Translations under genes and position numbers: made by a program | Notes under the pieces: generated by a model | The model's database searches: none | What the model was told of the DNA's origin: nothing | The model's input: only the letters and a program-made list of their open reading frames with translations | NCBI RefSeq assembly: GCF_008271365.1 | Contig: NZ_CP043430.1 | Location: forward strand, 1,364,001-1,428,000 | DNA length: 64,000 nt | Reading direction: 5' to 3' | Source of the DNA: Microbacterium sp. 1S1 | GTDB lineage: Bacteria; Actinomycetota; Actinomycetes; Actinomycetales; Microbacteriaceae | Shown: positions 56,352 to 64,000 of the stretch, piece by piece | How the letters are laid out: each line of letters begins with the position of its first letter | Position numbering within the stretch: position 1 is the first letter of the stretch

Positions 56352-57395
56352 ATGAGCGAGGACCTCGGCCGAGCGGTGATCGCGGATCTCTGCCGGATCC
56401 CCAACCCCGACGCGATCGACCGGACGGCGTTCGTCGAGCTCGGCGGCGTCGCCCAGTTCGTCTCGATCCGTGGTCGCAGCACCGCGAACCCCGTGCTGGT
56501 CGTCTGCCACGGCAGCCCGGCCGTGCCGTCGTTGCCCTCGTCGTGGGTCTGGCAACGCGGAGTCGAGGACTACTTCACGGTCGTCAACTACGACCAGCGC
56601 GCGAGTGGCAAGTCGGCGGGCACCGTTTCCGCGGACACGGACCTCAGCGTCGACCGCTATGTCGACGACCTCGTGGAGCTGATCGCCTGGCTCCAGGCGG
56701 AGCTCGGCGTGCGGAAGGTCGGGGTGCTCGGGCACAGCTGGGGGACGGTCCTCGGCGTGACCCTGGCCCAACGACGCCCCGACCTGTTGTGGGCGTACGT
56801 CGGCGTCGGCCAGGTCGTCTCCGGGCCTGAGAACGAGGAGGAGAGCTTCCGCCACGCGCTGCGGAGTGCCGTGGCCGATCAGAACGACCTGGCGATCTCC
56901 CAGCTCCGGGCCCTCGGGGAGTACCCGGGTGAGGAGCCGTTGACCGTCGAACGCATCGTGACCTGTCGCCGGTGGGCGCAGTACTACGGAGGCCTCTCGG
57001 CGTATCGCTCCGACTTCGCGTACTTCACCGAGTCGCAGGAGCTGTCTCCGTACTACACGGACACGGACCTGAGCCTCATCGGCGTCGGGCAACAGGCGAC
57101 CATGCCCGAGGTGCTGCCCGCTCTGCTCGGGTTCGACGCCCGCGATCGGACGGCGTTCGACGTGCCGATGCTCCAGTTCCTCGGACGTCACGACTGGACC
57201 ACGCCCACGGGCCCTGTCACGCGCTGGCTCGAGAACGTGACGGCCCCGGCGAAGCACGTCGTCTGGTTCGAGAACTCCGCCCACCTGTGCATGTTCGAGG
57301 AGCCGGGGAAGTTCCTCGTGAGCCTCGTGACTCACGCGCTACCCCATGCGGTCGACGCAGGGGACTGCGGGCAAAGCAAAACCCCCGCGATGTAG
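56352..57395 (+). CDS. alpha/beta hydrolase, proline-iminopeptidase-like
   Basis: A 347-residue hydrolase with CHGSPAVPSLPSS replacing the HGGPG block, YDQRASGKS, the nucleophile elbow GHSWGTVLGVTLAQRRPDL, Asp in GRHDW and His in NSAHLCMFEEPG, all in family order. The -10 TAGAGT lies 7 nt before the ATG; a GTG at 56343 is possible but overlaps the -10. The last 9 codons lie inside the left 114-bp repeat, so the ancestral gene already ended in the tRNA-Phe terminator region. Confidence 0.88.
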   Translation: MSEDLGRAVIADLCRIPNPDAIDRTAFVELGGVAQFVSIRGRSTANPVLVVCHGSPAVPSLPSSWVWQRGVEDYFTVVNYDQRASGKSAGTVSADTDLSVDRYVDDLVELIAWLQAELGVRKVGVLGHSWGTVLGVTLAQRRPDLLWAYVGVGQVVSGPENEEESFRHALRSAVADQNDLAISQLRALGEYPGEEPLTVERIVTCRRWAQYYGGLSAYRSDFAYFTESQELSPYYTDTDLSLIGVGQQATMPEVLPALLGFDARDRTAFDVPMLQFLGRHDWTTPTGPVTRWLENVTAPAKHVVWFENSAHLCMFEEPGKFLVSLVTHALPHAVDAGDCGQSKTPAM

Positions 57396-57482
57396 AAGCT
57401 ACGCGAGGGTTTCTGGGCTGATTGTAATGATCAGCCTTGTGGCTCCGACCGGCATCGATCCGGTGACCTTTCGATTTTCAGT
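57369..57482. repeat. left 114-bp att-like direct repeat
   Basis: Identical over 114 bp to 60752-60865. It contains the tRNA-Phe 3' half (from the anticodon loop on), the downstream terminator hairpin (57379-57412) and about 10 further bases. The intact tRNA lies at the other copy. Confidence 0.9.
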
Positions 57483-57588
57483 TGGGTTGCGCGGGTCAGC
57501 CGGTGCTCGTTGGTCGCCGTTCGCCGCGTGATTCCGCGGAAGTCGTCATGGTTGGTCGCGGCTGGTTGAGGATGGTTTCAGCGGAGCT

Positions 57589-57607
57589 ACCGGCACAGAG
57601 CCGGCAC
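57589..57607. repeat. arm-type CCGGCAC repeat pair, left
   Basis: Two CCGGCAC copies 5 nt apart within 19 nt. The right end has the same arrangement at 60606-60624 with 17 of 19 bases alike. Resembles direct-repeat arm sites of tyrosine integrases. Confidence 0.5.
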
Positions 57608-57614
57608 GCGGTGG

Positions 57615-58262
57615 CTAGTCGGAAAGGTCCTTCAAGAATGTTCGGAAAGAGTCGAAAGCCGTTGCGTGTGGGTTGATCACTTCGGTCTTCCTGACGGCTA
57701 CGGGAATCGACTTGACGTGGTCGACCTGGCCAGCGAAGTACGCCTGTACGACTGCTTTGCGAGGTTTCTTAGGCGGAGCAAGGGCTTGGGATACGTTCTC
57801 GATGTACGACTCGGCAAGAGCACGTCGAGCGGAGTCGACTCCGTCGAGGAGCAGTTCTTCTAGAGCCCCGTTGTCCTTGCCATTGGGCATGAGAAAGAAC
57901 CCGGTACGGATGTCACCCTTCGCCACTTGAGCGTGGTTCGCAGGCACCGATAGCCCGACATTTCGCAAGTACCCTCTCGCCTTGTCTGCCGCAGCCGCCG
58001 GATTCAGGTCGCTATCGAGAACAATCCCGATCGCGAACCCGGAGTCTTGGAACGGGTCGCTGTTTAGTATGACGCCCAGCATCCCCGTCCAGTCAGTAGT
58101 GTTGCCCTCCATGTGGTGCACGTGCCACCGGTCTCCGGAATCGAACGCCTCGATCTGCCGAGCGGCGAACGCGCGATCGTCTGGGCCCTCGACGAGTAGG
58201 ACGCAAGGCCGGTCGAAAACGATCGGCTTTCCGCTGGCTTGCGGCGTCTCCTTTACCGTCAA
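57615..58262 (-). CDS. DUF3226/TOPRIM-like protein, partner of ATPase
   Basis: A 215-residue protein starting at TTG, overlapping the ATPase stop by 4 nt (TTGA). It has a TOPRIM-like core: VLLVEGPDDRAFAARQI (acidic Glu of the first motif), IGIVLDSDLNPAAAA (DxD) and FFLMPNGKDNGALEELLLDG, which I associate with DUF3226. TOPRIM proteins coupled to OLD-like ATPases cut nucleic acid in Gabija, OLD and PARIS defence. As second gene of a tight pair on an islet, an effector nuclease role is likely but unproven. Confidence 0.82.
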   Translation of the reverse strand: MTVKETPQASGKPIVFDRPCVLLVEGPDDRAFAARQIEAFDSGDRWHVHHMEGNTTDWTGMLGVILNSDPFQDSGFAIGIVLDSDLNPAAAADKARGYLRNVGLSVPANHAQVAKGDIRTGFFLMPNGKDNGALEELLLDGVDSARRALAESYIENVSQALAPPKKPRKAVVQAYFAGQVDHVKSIPVAVRKTEVINPHATAFDSFRTFLKDLSD

Positions 58263-59353
58263 CGAAGCTCCGCGTTAGCTTCGATAGCACTCGCGAGCGT
58301 CGCTCCGGCGTACCGGGTGACCCGGGTCGATGCCTCGGGAGACGTGCTTCTGCGCATGCGGTAGACCGAGAGCCCGTCCTGACGGTCATTGATGACCTGA
58401 TGGGCGGCGACAAGCGCCTCCTGACTGTGGCTGGTTGCAAAAACCTGCACATTTAGCCGTTTGGCCGCTCGGTATATCGAGCGCCACATCGTCTCAAGCA
58501 CGGAATAGTGGACGCCGCTTCCTACCTCGTCAATCAGGAGGACGCCGTCGCGCGCCGCCCACATTGACACGAGGTACTGTGCCACCGCATTCGGCCCATC
58601 GCCGAGGAGCTCGAAGGGGATAAGCTGACCATTAACTTCGGCGTGGAGCTGCGAGCGGCCGTTCTCGGAGAGAACTTCGATACCAGAGATGCGATCGTCG
58701 ATCTTTTGGATGGCCTCGAGCAAAGTCGCGCCCGCACTGCGCTTGCGCATCTCGGAGTAAACCGCTGCTAGGTCCGCGCCCAGAACGCCGGGTTTGACGA
58801 TTGCTGCTTTCCACAGCGCCTCGCCGCGCGGCGGATCCAGTCGGAACTCGAGGGAGACATTAGTGGTGGCTCCCGACGATGACGTATGGAAGATCATGGA
58901 CTGGCGGAAGTGTTCTGGGAGGAGCGTCTTCTCCGTCTGGACGCTGACGGTGATCGACGTTCGGGGTTGTTGGTTGTCCGTGATGGGCTTGCTGCCGACT
59001 GCAACCTGCCCGTCAGTGCCCTTGTCCTGCGTGAGAGTGACTGTCTGAGGGCCTCGGCTTGTGGTGGCGTCGAGCTTGATCTCTCCATCAACGTTGAAGT
59101 TATGGAACAGTGGCGCCCAGGGGTCGTCGATTCCGGTCGGCGTAACTGCGATCTCATCCTGTCGTCTGCCAGGTCGAAGTGCTTGGACTGCAAAAGCGCC
59201 AGCGAGCGGTCCGCTCGAATGCAGGAAGAGCGCTTCGAGGATGCTCGTCTTCCCGGCGTCATTGAGGCCGGTGAGGATGTTCACGACACCGAAGTCTGCG
59301 AACTCGGCCGAATGGTGGCCGCGGAAGCCATCAACGCGGAAAGAGCGGTACAC
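58259..59353 (-). CDS. OLD-like/AAA_15 ABC-type ATPase
   Basis: A 364-residue ATPase. Walker A is GLNDAGKTSILEAL (residues about 29-42), a signature-like LLGDGPNAVAQYL, Walker B GVLLIDEVGSG and the switch His FATSHSQEA, in the order found in OLD and AriA-type ATPases. The start is GTG; a TAAGCT -10 box 6 nt before it suggests a leaderless mRNA. Lies on the islet with its TOPRIM-like partner; similar pairs act as anti-phage sensors that release or activate the effector. Confidence 0.88.
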   Translation of the reverse strand: MYRSFRVDGFRGHHSAEFADFGVVNILTGLNDAGKTSILEALFLHSSGPLAGAFAVQALRPGRRQDEIAVTPTGIDDPWAPLFHNFNVDGEIKLDATTSRGPQTVTLTQDKGTDGQVAVGSKPITDNQQPRTSITVSVQTEKTLLPEHFRQSMIFHTSSSGATTNVSLEFRLDPPRGEALWKAAIVKPGVLGADLAAVYSEMRKRSAGATLLEAIQKIDDRISGIEVLSENGRSQLHAEVNGQLIPFELLGDGPNAVAQYLVSMWAARDGVLLIDEVGSGVHYSVLETMWRSIYRAAKRLNVQVFATSHSQEALVAAHQVINDRQDGLSVYRMRRSTSPEASTRVTRYAGATLASAIEANAELR

Positions 59354-59791
59354 AGCATCAGCTTACGCAAACACGTGAGGCGAGCGCGAGGTGGGGAAGC
59401 AGGCGACGCGGATCCTGCGGTGGGGTGCGCAGCTCGACGTGCAACCGCGGATGAATGGGTATCGATCAATCAGGCTGTCGATGGCCCCGGGAGCATCAAA
59501 GTTTGCGATCAGTGATCAGTCTTGTCGGTGAGCCGGACACCTATGAAGACGAGTGGGTGCTGCAGTTTCCCATCCTGGACGAGTTCGATGCACTGCCGCT
59601 CGGCGCGGCCGAAGCCTACCGCTTCGGTCATCGACTACCCGCACCATGGAGTTGTCGGGACTGAGAGTCCGGGCCAGATGGAGGTTGCTCGGGACTTGTA
59701 CGCAGTTCTGTTGGGATCGACGGTCGGGGAACGCGCGAACGCGGGGCGTAGAGGACGTGAGAGCTTCGCCTCGGGGCTGGAAGGAATGAAG
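59354..59791. other. 438-nt stretch inside islet with a possible gene fragment
   Basis: Contains the promoter of the ATPase gene (TAAGCT at 59365-59360, minus strand) and, on the plus strand at about 59512-59664, a short open frame reading VISLVGEPDTYEDEWVLQF and then LDEFDALPLGAAEAYRFG. This has the look of real coding sequence but no recognisable family and ends abruptly, so it may be a fragment. Confidence 0.35.
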
Positions 59792-60430
59792 ATGGCTGGA
59801 GGGGATGTGACGGCTGTGGGAGACGGCCTGAGCTCGATGTTCGACTTCGACGTCGTCGATTTCATGACCAGCGATCATCACTTCAGCCACGCACGTATCA
59901 GCGAACTCGCCGGCCGCCCGTTCACCACGGTAGAAGAGATGAACACCGTCCTGATTGAGCGGTGGAACGCCCTCGCGCGGCCGGAGCATGTCGTGCTGCA
60001 TCTCGGGGATCTCGCGCTCGGGCCGATCGAGGAGAGCGCCGGCCTCACAACACGACTGAATGGCCAGCGCCTGCTGGCTCCTGGGAACCACGATCGCGTG
60101 TCGCCGGCGACGCAGTCGAACCACGCCGTGGAACGGTTTCGGTCGCTGTACGAGGATGCGGGGTGGATGGTCCTCCCTGAGGTGATTGATGGACGCCGTC
60201 ATGGGGCTCGGCTGAGGGCCTCGCACTATCCTTACTCCGGCGGCACAACCGGGGTTGAACGGCACCGCGCACATCGACCAGCGGAGGATGGGACGCCGCT
60301 GCTTCACGGGCACACGCACGTCCGGGATTATGGGCCGCATAGCTCCCACGGGGTTTCATGTTGGCATTGATGCCTTCGACTTCGCGCCGGTTCAGTTTGA
60401 GCTGATCGACGCGTGGCTCGAGGACCTGTG
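59792..60430 (+). pseudogene. metallophosphoesterase gene with frameshift
   Basis: From the ATG at 59792 (after GGAAGGA) the frame encodes a calcineurin-like phosphoesterase with all metal motifs: TSDHHFSH, LHLGDLALG, APGNHDR, ASHYPYSGG and LHGHTHVRD. It stops at 60370. The family C-terminus (FHVGIDAFDFAPVQFELIDA) continues in another frame; removing one G from GGGG (60350-60353) restores HGFHVGIDAF. The end is also lost, as the second frame runs on into the repeat region. Probably a decayed cargo gene. Confidence 0.75.
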
Positions 60431-60605
60431 TCGAGAGGACGAGCAGATCGTCAAAGTCCCTCGCCAACATACAGTGGCGGCGGAAAGCACGTCACTTGAC
60501 CCGGGGGCTCGTGCCTTTGGCGCTCAGTGGCGACGACATCGATGGAGCGGGCGGCCAGGAACGCCGCAGTTGATGGTTGGGGCGATCGGGAGTGATCGCC
60601 AACTC

Positions 60606-60624
60606 ACCGGCACAAAACCGGCAC
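60606..60624. repeat. arm-type CCGGCAC repeat pair, right
   Basis: Same orientation as the left pair at 57589-57607; two CCGGCAC copies 5 nt apart. Lies 127 nt inside the right 114-bp repeat. Confidence 0.5.
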
Positions 60625-60653
60625 AAGCTCCACGTATGCGTAGGCGGCCGCGA

Positions 60654-60680
60654 CCCCTCGACAGGCTCAGGGGACCGGGG
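60654..60680. repeat. REP-like palindrome
   Basis: CCCCTCGACAGGCTCAGGGG followed by ACCGGGG; a related unit is at 62758-62783. Such TCGACxGGCTCAG elements are scattered through many actinobacterial genomes. Confidence 0.5.
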
Positions 60681-60751
60681 GAGCGAGGGCAACGGGTTAG
60701 CGGCGCTAGCGTAGAGGGCAACCGGGTAGCCGTAGAAACCGCCCCTCACCA

Positions 60752-60865
60752 GGGCAAAGCAAAACCCCCGCGATGTAGAAGCTACGCGAGGGTTTCTGGG
60801 CTGATTGTAATGATCAGCCTTGTGGCTCCGACCGGCATCGATCCGGTGACCTTTCGATTTTCAGT
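60752..60865. repeat. right 114-bp att-like direct repeat
   Basis: Identical to 57369-57482. Bases 60823-60865 are the 3' half of the intact tRNA-Phe gene; the rest is its 3' flank. Confidence 0.9.
60762..60795 (-). terminator. tRNA-Phe terminator
   Basis: On the minus strand an 11-bp stem with one mismatch (60795-60785 with 60772-60762) and a run beginning TTTT at its end, about 28 nt after the tRNA. Duplicated at 57379-57412 in the left repeat. Confidence 0.7.
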
Positions 60866-60895
60866 CGAACGCTCTACCAACTGAGCTACAGAGCC
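60823..60895 (-). tRNA. tRNA-Phe (GAA)
   Basis: 73 nt without encoded CCA. Acceptor GGCTCTG pairs with CGGAGCC (one G-U pair); the anticodon loop CTGAAAA in a 5-bp stem gives GAA. The gene is intact although its 3' half is duplicated at the far end of the islet. Confidence 0.95.
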
Positions 60896-60963
60896 GCGCG
60901 GCGATGGTGCTGCCGCGTCCTAGACGAAGAGCCCTCTCCGAAGAAAGAGCTCATCGCACGGAG

Positions 60964-61037
60964 CGACCCTGACGGGACTTGAACCCGCGACCTCCGCCGT
61001 GACAGGGCGGCACGCTAACCAACTGCGCTACAGGGCC
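60964..61037 (-). tRNA. tRNA-Asp (GTC)
   Basis: 74 nt. Acceptor GGCCCTG with CAGGGTC, anticodon stem CCGCC/GGCGG around CTGTCAC, anticodon GTC, discriminator G as expected for Asp. Confidence 0.95.
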
Positions 61038-61068
61038 ATACTGGTGTTTTCAATTGTATCGGATGGAG

Positions 61069-61141
61069 TGACCCCAACGGGATTCGAACCCGTGCTACCG
61101 CCGTGAAAGGGCGGCGTCCTAGGCCGCTAAACGATGGGGCC
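61069..61141 (-). tRNA. tRNA-Glu (TTC)
   Basis: 73 nt. Acceptor GGCCCCA with TGGGGTC, anticodon stem CCGCC/GGCGG around CTTTCAC, anticodon TTC. First gene of a Glu-Asp-Phe cluster on the minus strand. Confidence 0.95.
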
Positions 61142-61352
61142 GAGTCAGTCCCGGAGGACTTCCTTGCCGACGCTCAAGCATAAGGGATCATCCGGGCAAA
61201 TCGCGAATCGAGGCCGATACCCGCTTCCCCCGGGCGTGTTCGCGCGCGACCATGGACGTGCCGGAACCCTTTCCGATGCTGGACGGGGGCGCTGGTGCTG
61301 GTGTGAAAGTTGTTGTTACTGTGGCAACTGTGAAACCGGCGGAAGGGGCCGT

Positions 61353-62702
61353 GTGAACGACAGGACCACGCAGGATGCGGCGCTCGCGGCATCCGCGGAT
61401 TGCGGGTGTGCGCCCAGCCCGGCGGAGCGCCGTGCCCTCTTCCGGGACGGCATCAGCCGTCGCGGAGCTCTCGGACTCGGCGCGCTGAGCGTCGTGGCGC
61501 TCAGCGCCTTCGGCATCTCCTCTGGGGTGTCTGCCGCCTACGCCGCGTCGTACCCGAGCTGGGACGACGTGCAGAAGGCCAAGCAGAACGAAGCGACGAA
61601 GGCCGCGGAGGTGCGACGCATCGAGGGGCTGATCCAGTCGCTCACGCAGAAGGTCTCCGAGACGCAGGCCGCGGCCGAGGTGGCCTCCACCGAGTTCTAC
61701 AACGCCCAGCAGGCGTACTTCGCCGCGATCGCCGAGGCCGATGCGCTGCAGGAGAAGGCAGACGCCCAGGCAGCCGTCGCCGACGAATCCGCGCGCAAGG
61801 CCGGACAGGTCGCCGCGCAGCTCTACCGGAACGGCGGCGACGACACCTCGCTCGAACTGTTCTTCGCGGGCTCGGCGAGCAACGCCGACGAGCTCCTCGC
61901 CCGCCTCGGCTCGATGGACAAGCTCCTCGAGTACAACCAGACGGTCTACGACGACGCCGTCGCCGCGCGCAACTCCGCGCAGTCCCTCAGCGACCAGGCC
62001 GTCGTCGCCCGGGACGAGCGCGACCGCTTGCAGCAGATCGCCGAGGAGAAGATGGTCGCGGCCCAGCAGGCCGCCGATGCCGCGCAGGCGGCCCTCGACG
62101 AGCAGTCAGCGAACCTCGCCACGATGCAGGCACAGCTCGCCGCGCTCAAGGACACCACCGCGACCACTGTCGCGGGGTATCAGAAGGGTGTCGAGGAGCG
62201 CGAGAAGGAGCGCAAGCGCCGCGAAGCGGCCGAGGCCGCCGCCAACGCCGGCGGCAACAGCGGCGGCGGTGGAACGCCGGGCAACGGCGGCTGGGTGCGC
62301 CCACACGGCGGTTACCGCAGCTCCGGCTACGGCCCACGCTCCCAGCAGTGCAACGCCAACGGGTGCTCGTCGAGCTGGCACTACGGAGTGGACCTCGCCA
62401 ACGGCTGCGGCGCGGCGATCTACGCGGCGCACTCCGGCACCGTGGACGCGGCGTTCTACAACGGCGGGTACGGCAACTACGTCCGGATCCAGCACGGCGG
62501 TGGTATCGCCACCGGCTACGCGCACATCAAGCCCGGCGGGTTCGCCGTCCGGAACGGCCAGTGGGTACGCGCCGGGCAGGTCATCGCATACGCGGGTAAC
62601 ACGGGCGGCTCGTTCGGCTGCCACCTGCACTTCGAGGTCTACATCAACGGCCGCTACACGAACCCCATCGAGTTCATGGCGGGCAAGGGCATCTCCGTCT
62701 GA
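61353..62702 (+). CDS. secreted M23 endopeptidase with coiled-coil (EnvC/NlpD-like)
   Basis: Start at the GTG at 61353 after GGAAGGGG; 449 residues. The N-terminal export region (SRRGALGLGALSVVALSAFG) has a twin-Arg and ends near YAAS, so the Tat route is possible. Residues about 65-300 are coiled coil (two blocks), as in EnvC/PcsB. The C-terminal LytM domain has HYGVDLA and HLHFEV, the zinc ligands, and should cleave peptidoglycan during division. A Gly-rich linker separates the two. Confidence 0.92.
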   Translation: MNDRTTQDAALAASADCGCAPSPAERRALFRDGISRRGALGLGALSVVALSAFGISSGVSAAYAASYPSWDDVQKAKQNEATKAAEVRRIEGLIQSLTQKVSETQAAAEVASTEFYNAQQAYFAAIAEADALQEKADAQAAVADESARKAGQVAAQLYRNGGDDTSLELFFAGSASNADELLARLGSMDKLLEYNQTVYDDAVAARNSAQSLSDQAVVARDERDRLQQIAEEKMVAAQQAADAAQAALDEQSANLATMQAQLAALKDTTATTVAGYQKGVEEREKERKRREAAEAAANAGGNSGGGGTPGNGGWVRPHGGYRSSGYGPRSQQCNANGCSSSWHYGVDLANGCGAAIYAAHSGTVDAAFYNGGYGNYVRIQHGGGIATGYAHIKPGGFAVRNGQWVRAGQVIAYAGNTGGSFGCHLHFEVYINGRYTNPIEFMAGKGISV

Positions 62703-62718
62703 CGCTTCCTCGGCAGCA

Positions 62719-62756
62719 GAAGACCCCCGGTCGCCACCGCGACTCCGGGGGTCTTC
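62719..62756 (+). terminator. intrinsic terminator
   Basis: A 12-bp stem (62719-62730 with 62745-62756) 17 nt after the endopeptidase stop and before the convergent ppa gene. Confidence 0.8.
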
Positions 62757-62757
62757 G

Positions 62758-62783
62758 CTTCGACGGGCTCAGCGACCCGGGGA
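62758..62783. repeat. REP-like element
   Basis: CTTCGACGGGCTCAGCGACC followed by CGGGGA, related to the palindrome at 60654-60680. Lies between convergent genes, the usual place for such elements. Confidence 0.45.
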
Positions 62784-62820
62784 CGCCGACCGGCCCAGGC
62801 GGGTCAGCGTCCCGGGCAGG

Positions 62821-63312
62821 TCAGTGACCCTGCTCGCCGAAGCGGGTGATCGCCTCGTCGAGGATGCGCTGCGCCTCGGCGGCGTTCCCCCACTCGTCGA
62901 CCTTGACCCACTTGTTCGGCTCGAGGTCCTTGTAGTGCTCGAAGAAGTGCGCGATCTCCTTCTTGGTGTACTCGGGCACATCGTCGATGTCCTGCACGTG
63001 GGCCCAGCGCGGGTCCTTGGAGAGGACGGCCACGAGCTTGTCGTCGCCGCCGGCCTCGTCGCTCATCTTGAGCACGGCGACGGGGCGGACCTCGACGACG
63101 ACACCGGGGTAGATGGCGTGGTCGAGGAGCACCAGCACGTCCAGCGGGTCGCCGTCCTCGCCGAGCGTGTTGTCGAAGTAGCCGTAGTCGGCCGGGTAGC
63201 CGAAGGTCGTGTAGAGCACCCGGTCGAGATGCACTCGCCCGGTCTCGTGGTCGACCTCGTACTTCACGCGGCTGCCGCGCGGGATCTCGATGACGGCGTC
63301 GTGTGCGCCCAT
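62821..63312 (-). CDS. ppa: inorganic pyrophosphatase
   Basis: A 163-residue family I soluble pyrophosphatase that splits pyrophosphate to two phosphates and drives biosynthesis. Active-site blocks: IEIPRGSRVKYEVD, YPADYGYFDNTLGEDGDPLDVLVL with the metal-binding Asp residues, and KDPRWAHVQDIDDVP. Full length; start ATG at 63312. Divergent from tilS. Confidence 0.97.
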   Translation of the reverse strand: MGAHDAVIEIPRGSRVKYEVDHETGRVHLDRVLYTTFGYPADYGYFDNTLGEDGDPLDVLVLLDHAIYPGVVVEVRPVAVLKMSDEAGGDDKLVAVLSKDPRWAHVQDIDDVPEYTKKEIAHFFEHYKDLEPNKWVKVDEWGNAAEAQRILDEAITRFGEQGH

Positions 63313-63518
63313 GCGTGTGCTCCTCAGGAAGATCGGTTGGATGCCGCCGACCAGCCTACTCGGGGGCCGCTGGATGCGACTCCGGCCGTCGTCTCCGCAC
63401 GACGCGATGGAGGAGACCGGAAAGGGTGCGTTGCGGGAGGGCGATCGGTCACGGCATCGGGGTCGTGCCCCGGTTCCGGCCGGAACGCGGGATCGGGACG
63501 GTGCCCTAGCGTGGAGGG

Positions 63519-64000
63519 ATGCCGTCCCTCGCCCCCGCCATCGCCGAGATCCGCCTCGCCGTCCGCACCGCGCTCGCCGACCTCCCGGAAGGGTCGACGG
63601 TCGTGGTCGCCGTCTCGGGCGGGGCCGATTCCCTCGCCCTCGCCGCCGCCACCGGGTTCGAAGCCGCGAAGCGCGGGATGAGAGCCGCCGCGCTGACGGT
63701 CGACCACGGCCTGCAGGAGGGGTCGGCCGAGATCGCGGCCGAGGCCGCACGCACGGCGGGGCGGCTCGGGCTGGACCCGCTCGTCGTCCGCGTGGAGGTG
63801 GGCGGAGACGGTGGTCCGGAGGCGGCCGCGCGGGACGCGCGCTACCGCGTGCTCCGGGACGCCGCGAGCGACGTCGGGGCCGTGGCGGTGCTCCTCGGTC
63901 ACACCCTCGACGATCAGGCGGAGACTGTGCTGCTCGGCCTCGCCCGTGGATCGGGGGCGACGAGTCTGCAGGGCATGGCGCCGAGCCGGGAGGACGACGA
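63519..64000 (+). CDS. tilS: tRNA(Ile)-lysidine synthase, 3' end outside window
   Basis: The first about 160 residues of TilS, which makes lysidine at C34 of tRNA-Ile(CAU) so that it reads AUA. The PP-loop ATP site is [29 protein letters not shown] and [22 protein letters not shown] match family blocks. The ATG at 63519 follows a TAGCGT -10 box by 6 nt, and GGAGGG lies between them, so both leaderless and led initiation are possible. The frame continues past the window end. Confidence 0.93.
   Translation, partial: MPSLAPAIAEIRLAVRTALADLPEGSTVVVAVSGGADSLALAAATGFEAAKRGMRAAALTVDHGLQEGSAEIAAEAARTAGRLGLDPLVVRVEVGGDGGPEAAARDARYRVLRDAASDVGAVAVLLGHTLDDQAETVLLGLARGSGATSLQGMAPSREDD

Larger units (their letters stand above)
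60431..60822. other. 392-nt non-coding right end of islet
   Basis: Holds the right arm-type repeat pair (60606-60624), one REP-like palindrome (60654-60680), imperfect GGGCAACCGG repeats and the non-tRNA part of the right 114-bp repeat with the tRNA-Phe terminator. No gene seen. Confidence 0.6.
57369..60865. mobile_element. 3.4-kb integrase-less islet at tRNA-Phe
   Basis: Bounded by perfect 114-bp direct repeats (57369-57482, 60752-60865) consisting of the 3' half of tRNA-Phe and its terminator. The interior is visibly lower in GC than the flanks. It carries a DUF3226/TOPRIM-like gene, an OLD-like ATPase gene and a broken metallophosphoesterase gene, but no recombinase. Near each end sits a 19-nt pair of CCGGCAC repeats that resemble integrase arm sites. 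It could be mobilised in trans or be the remnant of a larger element. Confidence 0.75.

Overview
The window reads as chromosome of a high-GC Gram-positive bacterium of the Microbacteriaceae, most likely Microbacterium. The grounds are about 70% GC, lipoproteins with LxGC lipoboxes, a fused RmlC-RmlD enzyme, an actinobacterial type VII secretion cluster, IdeR/DtxR-type iron control and many probably leaderless genes. No plasmid, prophage or CRISPR signature was seen. All family calls are made by eye from motifs.

Layout. (1) 1-11.9 kb is a type VII secretion (T7SS) cluster: an FHA protein cut by the window edge, a Ser/Thr kinase, an FHA protein with an HTH-like tail, an EssC-type triple ATPase and a WXG100-size protein. 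A facing operon encodes a 762-residue WxG-type protein, a lipoprotein and a 93-residue protein. The two facing units share a near-identical 18-bp palindrome against their -35 boxes. (2) 11.9-19.9 kb is metabolic housekeeping: malate dehydrogenase, zinc metallopeptidase, proline iminopeptidase, aldehyde dehydrogenase, glutaredoxin-like protein, two-step hydrolase/CDF transporter/lipoprotein operon, and a SIP-domain protein behind an iron box. (3) 19.9-47.1 kb is a large cell-surface polysaccharide locus: a cytidylyltransferase-like enzyme, GT2-GtrA, rmlCD-rmlB-rmlA (dTDP-L-rhamnose), several glycosyltransferases, a CDP-alcohol phosphatidyltransferase, a low-molecular-weight phosphatase, a Wzc-like kinase, Wzy-like and Wzx-like membrane proteins, two large secreted proteins, and the initiating sugar-phosphate transferase. 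(4) 47.4-57.4 kb holds LtrA, TetR, a desaturase, a DivIVA-like coiled coil, an M23/VCBS protein and small envelope proteins. (5) 57.37-60.87 kb is a 3.4-kb lower-GC islet bounded by a perfect 114-bp repeat of the tRNA-Phe 3' half; it carries an OLD-like ATPase plus TOPRIM-like protein pair. (6) 60.8-64.0 kb holds tRNA-Phe, tRNA-Asp, tRNA-Glu, an M23 endopeptidase, inorganic pyrophosphatase and the start of tilS.

How parts work together. The kinase and FHA proteins probably control the EssC motor. The polysaccharide genes cover dTDP-rhamnose supply, lipid-linked initiation, chain assembly, flipping, polymerisation and chain-length control, and the cytidylyltransferase with the CDP-alcohol transferase hints at a phosphodiester-linked alcohol.

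The two most unusual signals are non-coding. First, the polysaccharide promoters are followed by leaders made of hairpins whose loops are runs of G (GGGG, GTGGG and similar), often with CTGGGGA copies near the start codon; the sugar-transferase leader folds on paper into two nested three-way junctions with four such hairpins. Second, the paired T7SS palindromes. Two genes carry clear frameshifts in homopolymer runs.
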